NCBI RefSeq assembly: GCF_003369915.1
Contig: NW_022881625.1
Span: 1,178,001-1,242,000 of the forward strand
Reading direction: 5' to 3'
DNA length: 64,000 nt
Source: Drosophila miranda
Lineage: Eukaryota > Arthropoda > Insecta > Diptera > Drosophilidae
The position numbers were made by a program, and so were the translations under genes. Positions 19,063 through 29,763 of the stretch are shown piece by piece. Under the pieces are notes generated by a model. It saw only the letters and a list, made by a program, of their open reading frames with translations, made no database searches and had not been told where the DNA came from. Position 1 is the first letter of the stretch; every line of letters begins with the position of its first letter.

Positions 19063-21243
19063 GATAAAACAGCATTCACAGTGCCTGGACGGCCGCTTTA
19101 CCAGTTTAAAGTTATGCCGTTTGGGCTTACCAATGCGCCGTCTACTATGTCCAAACTTATGGACCGCATTATTCCAGCCAATCTTCGAAACGAAGTGTTT
19201 ATATACTTGGATGACCTGCTTATAGTGTCAGACACCTTTGAAAGGCATCTGAGTGTGTTAAAAGTATTAGCAGAGAAGCTGTCTGCAGCGGGGCTTACAA
19301 TTAATATACAGAAGAGCAAGTTCTGTGTGCCTGAGGTCCGCTATCTGGGGCATGTAGTGGGTCACGGTATTATAGGCATGGACTTGGACAAAATAGAGGC
19401 CATTAAGGAATATCCTGCTCCGAAGTCGGTGAAACAGTTGCGTCGATTCTTGGGTATGACGGGATGGTACCACAAATTTATAAAGAATTTTGCGGCTATT
19501 GCGGCGCCTCTGACGGACGCCCTGAAGCAGAAACGCCAGTTCATTTGGTCCGAAGAAGCAGAAGCTGCATTCACAGCTCTGAAGAACTCAATGTGTGAAG
19601 CTCCCGTCTTACACACACCGAATTTTGAAAAGCCTTTCTTTATCCACTGCGACGCTAGTCACTCAGGAGTAGGAGGGGTACCAATTGCGTTTATGTCACG
19701 AAAAGTGAATAAGTGCCGACGTGCTTACTCGGTGACGGAAAAGGAATGCTTAGCTGCCATTCTGAGCATCAAGAAATTTCGCGCTTATGTAGAGGGACAT
19801 CAATTTACGGTGATAACCGACCATGCCTCCTTGAAGTGGCTGATGTCCCAATCAGATCTGAGTAGCAGACTGGCCAGATGGGCTTTGAAGCTTCAGGGGT
19901 ATTCCTTTAATATAAGCCACCGAAAAGGGTCTCGAAACATCGTTCCAGACGCCTTGTCTCGGGTCTTTTCCCCAGATTTGTCAGAGATCGAACCAGAAGA
20001 AAGGATCGATTTGGAGTCGGAGCACTTTAGTTCGACGGATTACGTTTCCCTTAGGGCTAAAGTAGCGAGTAGTCAGGCTCAGATGCCAGATGTAAAGGTG
20101 GTAGGCAGGCATATATATCGTCGCACCGAGCACGCAACAGGCGAAAGGGTAGCGGATGAACTCTGTTGGAAAATTTGGATTCCCAAGGGGCTCATAGATT
20201 CGGTCCTGAAAATGGCCCATGAGCACGCCCTATCTGCACACGGAGGCATAAATAAAACGCTCGAAAAGGTTCGGCGCTACTATTATTGGCCGACGTTGTT
20301 AAAAGATGTCAAAGAGTTCATAAACCGGTGTGAAATTTGTAAGTGTACTAAGCATCCAAATAGACCTTTAAGACCGCCACTAGCAAAAACGGGGGAAACA
20401 GAACGGTTCTTCCAGAAGCTCTAAGTAGATTTTCTGGGACCGTATCCTAGAAGTCGTAGTGGGAATGTCGGGATATTTGTGGTGTTAGATCATTTTTTCA
20501 AATTTCCGTTTATTAAACCCGTAAGAAAATTTACCGCCGACGCCATCGTACCATACATTGAGGAACAATTATTTCACTGCTTTGGAGTGCCGGAAAAGCT
20601 AGTCTCGGACAACGGCGTCCAATTTAAGTCCCATGCATTCAACTCCTTGCTTCAGAAGTATGGCATAGAGCACGCTTACACCGCCGTTTACGCTCCGCAG
20701 GCTAACGCGTCCGAGCGAGTTAACTGATCTATCTTGGCAGCAATCAAAGCCTACATAAATACTGACCAAGGTAACTGGGATGAGCAGCTCAGCAGTGTAG
20801 CATGTGCGTTAAGATCGGCTGTGCACAGTGCCGTAAAGGCGAGTCCATACCAGTTGGCGTTTGGGCAACAGATGATCACGAATGGTACCACGTATCAGTT
20901 GTTGAGGCAGCTAGAGATGTTAGAAGATCGTTGGGTGCATTTTTCTAGGGACGACTCATTTGACCTGATGCGTGGCACGGCAAAGGCGGCAATGAGGGCT
21001 CAGCACGAACGAAATGAAAATACGTATAACCTTCGAAGTAAGGAGGTATCATTCAGAGTGGGACAGGAGGTTTACCGTCGAAATTTCCAGCAAAGTAATT
21101 TCGTGAAAGGATTTAATGTCAAGTTGGCTCCCGTTTTTGTGAAGTCCCGGGTAAGGCGACAGTTGGGTCAAGCCTATTACGAGCTAGAGGATCTGCAAGG
21201 ACGTCTGATCGGCAAATTCCATGCCAAAGATATCAAACAGTAG
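19063..21243 (+). pseudogene. pol 3' part: RT (YLDD), RNase H, integrase, two stops
   Basis: It resumes at DKTAFTVPGRPL and contains the RT catalytic motif FIYLDDLL, RNase H (FIHCDASHSG, TEKECLAAI, TDHASLKWLM) and integrase with HHCC and core motifs. TAA at 20422-20424 replaces the tyrosine codon of copy 1 in LYVDFLGP, and TGA at 20725-20727 replaces an arginine in ERVNRS. A further stretch is open to 21243. With the upstream deletion, at least three lesions inactivate pol. Confidence 0.9.
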
Positions 21244-21324
21244 CACCATGGTTAAAAATCGCTCTAAGTGGGAATCACCCTTTTGGTCCTTCTTCCCCAA
21301 AGTGTGATTTTGGTAGGGGGGATT

Positions 21325-23396
21325 TGAAGTGGTTTGAAAGAGTAACGTATAAAAAAAAGGTATAAATACTGGGATCCACAAAAGGGAACATTTGGAAAAG
21401 TACAAAGAAGGGATATTGGTCTCCCTATGTTACTCAACTTTGCCGCCTTAATTCAAGTTAAAAGGTAAACGAAGGAGAGCGGTTTTTTTTTTTGTTTTTT
21501 TTGAGTTGAAACTTGTAAAATAATTACGGCGTCAATTCGAAAATGGAGGATTCTCAAGTTTAACGCTGTACTGGGGGGTCTCAGACTGTGCAGATCTAGC
21601 CTCGGTCTCTTGGAAGAAAAACTGTTGGCGAAGACAGACGTGCTATTTTTGTCCAGTCCAAGTATAAAGAAAAAAAAAAGAGGAATAAAAACCGGGAAAA
21701 GATCTTAACAGCTGAATACAGCAAAAAGAAAGAAATATTGTGCGTTTATAAAGTAAAAGTGTGTTAAGTGCCAATCTCAATTGGTATGTATTTCAGCGTC
21801 GCTAATATACACCACATACACTCGTGGCGTAGTGTAGTGCTTTTTATACCCGATACTCAAAATGAGTATTGGGGTATATTAGATTTGTGGTAAAAGTGGA
21901 TGTGTGTAACGTCCAGAAGGAATCGTTTCCGACCCCATAAAGTATATATATTCTTGATCAGCATCAATAGCCGGGTCGATTGAGCCCTGTCTGTCTGTCC
22001 GTCCGACCGTCCGTCCGTCCGTCCGTCCGTCCCCTTCAGCGCCTAGTGCTCAAAGACTATAAGAGCTAGAGCAACGATGTTTTGGATCCAGACTTCTGTG
22101 ATATGTCACTGCTACAAGAATATTTCAAAATTTGCCCCGCCCACTTCCGCCCCCACAAAAGGCGAAAATCTGTGGCATCCACAATTTCGACGATACGATA
22201 AAACCAAAAACGCATAATCGGTGAGGATGACCATATCTTCTACAGTGCAAAATCTGAACCAGATCGTGTAATGATTATAGCCAGAATCAAGAAAACAATT
22301 TCATTCTTTCTCGCTCTGTATCTCTCTAACACACAGGTTTCATGGTCGGTTTTGTCAATTGCAAAATATGAGTTCAAGGATCTCAGAACCTATAAGAGCC
22401 AGAGCAACCAAATTTGGTATCCACACTCCTGTGATATCGGACCTTGACCGTTTCGTGTCCAAATTTCGCCACACCCCCTTCCGCCCCCGCAAAGGACGAA
22501 AATCTGGGGCATCCACAAATCTCAGAGACTATTAAGGCTAGAGTAACCAAATTTGGTATCCGCACTTCTGTTAGATCTCACTATAAAACGTATATCTCAG
22601 AATTTCGCCCCACCCCCTTCCGCCCCCACAAAAGACGAAAATCTGTTGCATCCACAATATTGCAAATTCGAGAAAAATAAAAACGCAGAATCATAGATAA
22701 TGACCATATCTATCAGATTGCTGAATCTGGATCAGATCGAATCATTTTTGTAGCCAAAAGCAAGAAGTCAATTTTCAGTGGCTACGCAGCGCCCGACGTC
22801 ACGCTCAGACTGATTTTCTGTCTCTCTCGCACGCACTCTTTGTCGTGTGGTTCAATATTAGCGGCGTCTGCCGCAGGAGAGTCATACTGACTTAGTATCG
22901 GGTATAACTGTAGAGTTGCGGTGTCCGCAGCAACTCACAACGTTCCACCTCGTTTTTAATTGTAGGAAATTAATTTTTCAGATTGGCGGTTAGTACCGGC
23001 TTAAACTTCGGGCAATCGTTTGGGTACCTGTCTGAACCCCAATACGAAAGCTCGCAACAACAATTTCCCCGATATTAGGGCCTCCGCCCGCGGCAAGGGA
23101 CTTATGCTCCTCGCCCAACTACAGCTCCGTACCAAAAATTCCCAGCGCTAGGCCGAGCAGCACAAAGCGGGAGGCGTAAAAGATCGGCTCATCAGTCGCT
23201 TTGCGGGCGCGAGCCACTTATGTGTCACGGACCCGCGATATATTGGAGGCCGTCCAATTCTGCGGAAATTATTAAAGCTATGTAAACGGTCAGCCAATTT
23301 CTACCCGAAATATAGATCTGGGTCTCGACCTATTTTCGTTTCCCCATACGAAGTGCCGAGGAGTGCCCAGATGTGAAGCCGGCGGCAACGACTGTC
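21325..23396 (+). repeat. 3' LTR, interrupted by Helitron H3
   Basis: Same LTR as 14193-15157: 21325-21844 plus 22953-23396, about 965 bp without the insert. It is followed by a T-run and unrelated sequence. Confidence 0.85.
21845..22952 (+). mobile_element. Helitron/Helentron-like copy H3
   Basis: Complete at both ends: TATACCCGATACTC at the left; subterminal AGTATCGGGTATAA, stem-loop and CACCTCG at the right. It has (GTCY)n at ~21990-22030. It inserted in a T-run of the 3' LTR; the 5' LTR has the uninterrupted site (GTGCTTTTTTTTTATTG). Internal short ORFs are conserved only because the repeats are similar. Confidence 0.9.
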
Positions 23397-23945
23397 TTTT
23401 TTTTTTATATCCATCAGTGTAACCGCTGATTCCTATTTTTATGCTATAGTGTCATTAGTGTTATTAGCTTAGTAAATTTCTTTTGGTTGTGTTTTTAAAT
23501 TCTGTTCGGAAGAAATAGCAAGTGGAGTGTGTGACAGGGCGAAAGTGAACAACGGTTAAACGGCAGAGGAGAGCGTGAGTTTTTTTTTTTGTAAAAGTAT
23601 TTCTCCAGCTTTCGTTTTAGAAACGTTGCCGCAGTCCATGGAAGCGCTTTCATCGCTGTTTCAACGCATTTATTAAAAAAATCAAAGGAAGGCCGTAAGT
23701 GATCCCAAAACATAAAGATAAAATATTGGAGTTTGTTTGTTATGAGCAACTATTTATTGCATGACCGGAAAAAAAAAACCTCACGTAGTCAGGGGCTTCG
23801 TCGCTTAAGAGAGGCTGTGCGCTCTCCCTTATGCCCTGCTGGCAACCATAAGCGCTTACGCCGCGCATAAGAACCAGCCCTCTTAAGAACAAGGCACAAA
23901 AGGGAAGATGCGAGGCTGGTCGCTCTGACGTTCTTTTATGCTTTC
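23397..23945. other. Unassigned flank of the gypsy element
   Basis: Contains two A/T homopolymer runs and a GC-richer part (23780-23930) with inverted short motifs. There is no ORF of interest. The corresponding stretch is missing from copy 1. Confidence 0.4.
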
Positions 23946-24605
23946 TACTTGCGGTTGCTTTCGCTAATGCACTTGAATAACTGACCTGCCATAACGATCG
24001 CGGCGCACAGTTTTTACATTCCCTTTTGCATATTTATTTATTATTATTATCTATTTGCCTAACATAAAAGCTGGAGATATGTACCCTTCCTTTCTTTCAA
24101 TTTGTAAGTTAAATTTCAATCTAAAGTGTATTATTAAGAGTTAATCATTTATTAGTTTACTAGTGCGATGCATGTGCTATTGCTCAATATGAAATATAGG
24201 ATTTAACATGAATCGGGGCTAGAGTTCTATATGCGGGGACCATGCTGGGCAAAGGAGGGTAATGGGGTTGGATAGGAGGCTGTAAGAGCCTTCTTTATGG
24301 GATCACCGGATGAACGGGGAGCGGTGATCATGGTAGGGTGGGCATGAGTGGTCACAACAACACCGTGGCACGACTTGTATGTGTGTATGTGTCCGTGTGT
24401 GTGTAGTTAGGTGTATTTGCTCTTGTACATATTTGTGTCGATACTTCGCTTGCACGTGAAATTTTAATGAACGTTACTGTGTCAGTATTATGATTGTTGG
24501 AGTAGAGCTGTGTCCCGTCCGTTCTGGGAAATAAAAAAAAAAACCCCCCCATTTCTTGCCGATGAGACGGAAGCCGGAACAGCCTTCCGTGAAGGTTTGG
24601 TAATA
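23946..24605. repeat. Second copy of the 1866-2585 flank
   Basis: Near-identical to 1866-2560, including the ACACATACAAGTC microsatellite-like region in reverse. No gene follows in place of RhoGAP; instead the inverted element segment B begins. Confidence 0.7.
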
Positions 24606-25304
24606 TCCAATATGCTACATATGTTTGTGCTGTGTGTATTGGCTGCTCTGTTGTCGGAGGATGGGATGGGAAGGGGAAAGTTTGCCTGCTCCCGTTTAAC
24701 CGCCCGGATACTTTAAACTTCCGGATCTTACGATCCGGTCGCGAGACGCTCCGAAGAGTCGACCGCATAGCATCATGTGGGCGATTGTATTGGCATTGTT
24801 GGGGCATTTGGCTGCGTGGCGAAGGTTGGCAGTGCGGATTTTGATCCTGCTCAACTGCTATGGGTATGTATTGAAGTTTAAAATGGGTGGGGGTGAAAAG
24901 GGGAATGGCTGGGCGTAATTGCCGAAGTTGGCGACCGATAACACACTAGCATTGAGAAATGCAATTTGAATTGGCTTTTTGGTGTGTTATCGGCGCGTTA
25001 TTTTCCTAATTGGCGTGGTATTTTTTGGGTCATTAATGGCCTTGCCAGTTGTCAGGTATTGGGGAATGGGTGATAGTTGGGAAGGAAGAAGAAGAAAGAA
25101 AGGTAATTATGCTAAAATAAATAACTTAAATTAATTAAATTACATTACAGCTAAGGGCAATCTATCTACAATTACTACAAATAAGGACTACAAAACTACA
25201 GAGATATATACAAGGTAAAACAAACAATAATTACAATACATTTACACAACAATAAACATACTTAAATATCATTTATTTTTAACAGGAGGACAACTACAAC
25301 AAAG

Positions 25305-25359
25305 CACCGGCCGGCATGGCAAACGCAATGCAGAACATTGCGCCGCATACCGGCCGGCT
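25305..25359. other. GC-rich imperfect palindrome (segment B)
   Basis: Arms ACCGGCCGGCATGGCAAACG and CGCCGCATACCGGCCGG flank CAATG/CATTG complementary pairs. Homologue of 7591-7643, opposite orientation. Confidence 0.7.
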
Positions 25360-25885
25360 CCGTTGTCCCCCTGTGCAGGATTAGTGGCACCACCTGAGAT
25401 CTTTAGTGGCGATGGCTGGACTTGGAGATGGCGTGCATCGTGGGCTAAGGTGTTCATTGGCGAGCGGCTCTGGTCCGGCCGCCCACGTTGCATCTGTCGT
25501 TGGTTGGTGTTGGCTGCTGCACTCGAGTGGCACTGGTCCTGCCACCCAACTGCATTGTCGTTGTGCTGGCGTTGACATCGAAATGTGATGCCAACGATTT
25601 GTGTTATTGGCCGCATCCAAGTGGCGAACTGGTCCGGCCACCAGGATACGTTGTCGATTTTAATTGTTGGCCGCATCCGAGTGGCTGCTGGTCCGGCCAC
25701 CCAGGATGCGCTGTCAGTTGGAAACCATTAACTCACATAACCACGAAAAATGAAAAATGACCTGGCCTCCTCGGCCACGTTCGTCTTCGGACTGTTGGTG
25801 TAATTTTGAGTGGCTACTGGTCCGGCCACCCAGTTGAGGAGGTGTTTATTTTGGCGTTTGATTTTTAATTTGTGTTTATTTTCAG

Positions 25886-26662
25886 GTGCCTGTCGTCGAT
25901 TGCGATGTTGTTGCTGGCTACCCTTGTCTGGTTTGTGTTGGCATAGGAGACGTTTGCAGGTGAGTATTTGTGTTTTTTATTGGCAGCCTCGTTCATGATT
26001 CTCCTTTTTCTTCTTCCTTTTGCAGGATTTGCTGGCGTCCGGCGGCTCAACACCAGGCAATCCCGCCCTCACATAATTGGCATGAGCGACGGGTGTGACC
26101 CAGTGGAGCGGCAACAGGCGCCAGCATCTGCGTCGTCGTTGGAATGGCTGCTGTCTGTTTGGAGTGGCGTGACGTCATTGTGATGGTCGGTGGCAGCGTC
26201 ATCAAAAGGGGCCTCCTTTTCCGCCCATTTGGCAGGAAATTGTCAATGTTGGTGGCGAGGCAGCTTCTTGTTGGTCAGCTCTGTCTGGTGATTGGCAGGT
26301 AAGTGTGGATTTTGTGTGTTTTGGCAGTTTTTCGTGTTGGCATGAATTGACTGTTTTTCTTTGTGTTTTAGTGGCTGGCCTCTGGACTTTTGTTGGAGTT
26401 GACGGTGGTAGTGCTGCTGATGAGGCCTTCAAATTTCGCCCATTATGCCTCGAGAGAGTTGCAGGAGTGGCGAGGCAGCTGCTGGAGGGGCAGATCTGTC
26501 GGTTTAATAGCAGGTGAGTATGTTTGTTGGTCATTTGCAGATTGTTGTTAATTGTGTTTAATTTTTGTCTATTTTTAGGTTTTATTGGCATTAAACTTCT
26601 GCTATTTGGCGCAATCAGTAGACGCCGTATAATCCGTCGCTTTCGAAGTCGCCACTGGATTG
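25886..26662 (+). other. Antisense exon set, segment B (predicted splice sites)
   Basis: Exon a 25886-25959, exon b 26026-26298, exon c 26372-26513 and exon d from 26579. Boundaries: TTATTTTCAG/…/GTGAGT, TTTTGCAG/…/GTAAGT, TGTTTTAG/…/GTGAGT, ATTTTTAG/…. Introns are 66, 73 and 65 nt, typical fly sizes. Parts of exons b and c share a decayed peptide-like pattern (FRPFG, VARQLL, GQLC/GQIC) with the 130-nt exons at 28 kb. The exons run antisense toward the gag tail at 26.8 kb. No long ORF spans them. Confidence 0.6.
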
Positions 26663-26830
26663 TCAATTTAGGAACCTACGTAGGTCATCGTAAGGCTCTT
26701 CGTCGGTCCATTGGCTGTCATCGTCCATGTCCATATCCGGCTCAGTGTCCGATATAGCTACTGCTGTTTCTGTATTGGCTGCTGGTTGTGATGGCGGCGG
26801 GTGTGTAGGTGCTGTTGCCTGTAGTCGTCG
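26663..26830 (-). pseudogene. gag C-terminal fragment (segment B)
   Basis: Proline-rich then acidic tail (DTEPDMDMDDDSQWTDEEPY), homologous to the tails at 5.4, 13.2 and 27.5 kb. The upstream gag is missing; sequence at ~26915-26938 joins head-to-head to the plus-strand fragment. Confidence 0.6.
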
Positions 26831-26938
26831 TCCTTCCCAGCAACAGCAGCCCCATATCCACGCCCCAAGCAGCAGCAGCCATCTCAAAAGAAGCGGCCAC
26901 AACACCAACCCCAACTTAATCAGGAGTATTCAAGCGGC

Positions 26939-27538
26939 CGACAGGGGGCCAAACCAGCAGCACCAACACCAACACCAGCTGCAGCAGCAACGCCCAACAC
27001 CCGCAGGCCCTTTTATAGCCGACACAATTTGGGTCGGCAGCACCAGCAGCAGCACCAGCATCGCGGCCATCATTCCCAGCCACAGGCCAAGGGGCGCCAA
27101 TGCCAGCGCGATCAACGGGTGCAGCCAACTCCAAAACGTTTCCAGACACCGAGAAATCCCCAGCATCAGCAGCAGCCAGCCGTCCAATGCGATGGCAAGT
27201 GTGTGGAAATGCTAAAAGAGTACGCCGTTAAAATTGAAAATTTAGAGAAAAGACTGCAAGAACTTACCACACTAATTACAAACCTGACTGAAGCAAAGGG
27301 CAGTGGCTCAGCAGTGGCCAATCCTCCAACACAGACACCAGCAGCAGCACCAACACATCCAAGACCCGCCGCCAATACACAACCTGACGCCGCAGCCGTA
27401 TCGGAGGACTCTGATATGGACTGCGAAGCACTCAGCGACGATGGCGACGACATGTGGACGGACCACGATTCATTTGACGACGAGATAGCGGAGGAGATCA
27501 TGGACGCCTACGGTAGCTTCTACTCTGACGTCTTTTGA
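26939..27538 (+). pseudogene. gag C-terminal fragment (segment C)
   Basis: Open from RQGAKPAAPT to the stop at 27538. It is nearly identical to the C-terminal half of the gag at 12.6-13.3 kb but lacks ~100 bases, removed between similar short sequences. It has a coiled-coil-like segment (ENLEKRLQELTTLITN) and the acidic tail. The gag domain and zinc knuckles are absent. Confidence 0.75.
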
Positions 27539-27568
27539 TGAGCCCAAAAGTCGGTCCTGAGGCAGCCA

Positions 27569-28736
27569 CTAAAAACAGATGGAAAACATTAACTCACATA
27601 ACAACGAAAAATGACCAATACGTACTCACCTGACACGCCATCGACAGAGCTGCCCCACCAGCAGATGCCACGACAAATGGACCAAACTTTTGCTGCTAAT
27701 TTGACGACATTCTTAGAATATATTGACGACTCTCCTGACAATTCACCGCCCAGGTCCAGAGCAACCACTGAAATAAAACAAAATGACGTCAATTCGCATA
27801 CCAACAAAATATGGACAAAACTCACAATAATCACACGTACCTGCCACGCCTCCGACAGATCTACCCCTCCAGCAGCTGCCCCGTCATCAACACCACACAT
27901 TTGATGCCAATTGGACGACATTTTAGGGTTTATTGACGACGCTCCTGACAATCCACCGCACAGGTCCAGAGCAGCCACTGTAAACAAACCAAAAATGACG
28001 TCAATACACACATCAACACAAAATGGTACAAACACACACAAAACATACGTACCTGCCACGCCTCCGATAGAGCTGCCTCTCCAGCAGTTGCCACACCAAA
28101 TTCACCATCCAATTCCTGCCAAATGGGCGAAATTTGAAGGCCCTATCGCCGTCGCCAACAACATCCAGCCCACAGGCTGCCGCTAAAAGGAGAAAAACAT
28201 CAATACACACTTCAACACAAAATGGTCCAAACACACACAAAACATACGTACCTGCCACGCCTCCGATAGAGCTGCCTCTCCAGCAGTTGCCACACCAAAT
28301 TCACCATCCAATTCCTGCCAAATGGGCGAAATTTGAAGGCCCTATCGCCGTCGCCAACAACATCCAGTCCACAGGCTGCCGCTAAAAGGAGAAAAACATC
28401 AATACACACTTCAACACAAAATGGTCCAAACACACACAAAACATACGTACCTGCCACGCCTCCGATAGAGCTGCCTCTCCAGCAGTTGCCACACCAAATT
28501 CACCATCCACTTTCTGCCAAATGGGCGAAATTTGAAGGCCCTATCGCCGTCGCCAACAACATCCAGTCCACAGGCTGCCGCTAAAAGAAGAAAAACATCA
28601 ATTCAATTCACGCATCAACACAAAATAGCCAATACTTCTACTAATCACACTTACCTGACAGTACACTCACAGATCAGCCTCTCCAGTACCTGCCTCGCCA
28701 CCAACCGCAACATTGTGGTGCAAGTTGGGCCCAATT
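27569..28736 (-). other. Antisense exon-intron array, segment C
   Basis: Reading the minus strand: an exon ending at 28655, then 28580-28451, 28381-28252, 28182-28053, 27977-27841, 27767-27630, and a last exon starting at 27568 that runs into the gag 3' end. Introns are 74, 69, 69, 75, 73 and 61 nt, all GT-AG, mostly AG/GTACGT donors and TTTTAG or TTCAG acceptors. Exons are 130-138 nt. The three 130-nt exons encode, in one frame, an FKFRPFG…LLERQLYRRRG pattern. Neighbouring exons keep related residues in shifted frames, so decay or noncoding use is likely. No transcript data can be seen. Confidence 0.6.
27985..28600. repeat. 199-bp direct tandem repeat, three units
   Basis: Equivalent points are exactly 199 bp apart (for example 28053/28252/28451), with only a few substitutions between units. 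Each unit equals one predicted 130-nt exon plus one 69-nt intron. Confidence 0.9.
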
Positions 28737-29050
28737 TGGACGCCTCTCCGATTACGCTGCCGTCAACCGATGGCCGTGACGTCACGCCATCATCATCACA
28801 AAACAGCAGCAGCAATCCAACGACGAGGCCAGCCAATACAGACGACTCTGGCCAGCGCTCCATCTCCATTTACATCGACAGTGCATCCTGGGTGGCCGGA
28901 CCAGCAGCCACTCGGATGCAGCCAATCCGCACTCATTTGCGGCCATTTCCACTGGTCAACGCACCCTGATTGGCCGGACCAGTGCCAATCCCCAGATCTC
29001 CAGGTAGAAGCAACGTGGGCGGCCGGACCAGAGTCGCGCCAGTCACCGTT
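28737..29050. repeat. GGCCGGACCAG-core repeats (segment C) upstream of the antisense array
   Basis: Cores at ~28895, 28974 and 29021 in the same context as at 7.2-7.5 kb. This places the repeats upstream of the first antisense exon, as in segments A and B. Confidence 0.7.
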
Positions 29051-29763
29051 CACGCCAACTCCTGGATCCAGCCTCTGCCAATTCTGATTCCGCAGATGCG
29101 TGATCTGCTGCATCACACACACGTGCACATATAGCGCTGAGGCGGATGCGCCCTGTGCCATCCACACTGCTCCAGACGACGACGATGATCCTCCAGTACC
29201 TGAAATAGAAAATAAATAGAATTAAATTAGTCTATAAATGTCATTAATGTTGCAATTTGTCGAATACTCATCTCTTTGTGACCACCTGTTTGTATATAAT
29301 GTCAATTGCCCGCAAAAATTCAAAAGAACATTATTGTTGTAAGTTAAGCTTAAATGTAAATTGCCAATGTAAGGGTAATAAGTAAAAGCTGAAATAAATT
29401 CCGCCAGTAGCAAATATGGCGGGCGAGTGTGCGCAACTTGGTCGTGCACTCGCATTAAATTAAATTACAAAAAAAAAAAAATTAATAACAGAATTTAAGT
29501 CCACTCATACCTTTTCTCCAGTTTATGGCTCCATCGGCGAAAGCGCTTTCCTCGATGAATACCTAAAGCTGCTGTGGCGGAAGAACACTTAAGTGGGCAC
29601 AAGGTTGGGGGAAATCATATTTGCAGATCGGCGAGAGTCACGAGAAGCCACTACCGGAATCAAATCTAACTCTCTCCTAATTAACTCCGCACAGAAATCA
29701 TAATTAATTACACATTTACAAACACGAATACAATTACTCCGTCAATCCGTTGCTTCCTCTTTT
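29051..29763. other. Unassigned noncoding spacer
   Basis: Includes an A-run at 29468-29480 and AT-rich sequence. No gene or strong repeat seen. Confidence 0.4.

Larger units (their letters stand above)
14193..23396 (+). mobile_element. Ty3/gypsy-type LTR retrotransposon, copy 2, with two nested Helitrons
   Basis: 5' LTR 14193-15157, internal gag and pol, 3' LTR 21325-23396 (interrupted). Gag and pol overlap by ~97 nt in different frames, consistent with -1 frameshifting. The purine tract TAGGGGGGA precedes the 3' LTR. No clear target-site duplication or primer-binding site is seen, because a Helitron sits at the end of the 5' LTR. Pol has one deletion/frameshift and two stops, so the copy is dead. 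The right end is shared with copy 1 at the window start. Confidence 0.9.
24606..26914 (-). repeat. Inverted copy of the 5.2-8.4 kb element block (segment B)
   Basis: Reverse-complement similarity to 5230-8370 without the Helitron: the GC-rich part at 24640-24800, the palindrome at 25305-25359, TGGTCCGGCC repeats at 25460-25830, the exon set at 25886-26513, and the gag tail at 26830-26663. The divergence is clearly larger than between the LTR copies, so this is an older duplication or an independent family member. Confidence 0.75.

Noticed and set aside
25268..25700. 143-codon minus-strand ORF similar to one near 7.3 kb
   Set aside because: The shared peptide comes from the TGGTCCGGCC repeats; the two loci do not keep the same frame along their length.
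27985..28600. CRISPR-like array
   Set aside because: Units are 199-bp full-length repeats with no short repeat/unique spacer pattern, in a fly genome; they match exon plus intron instead.
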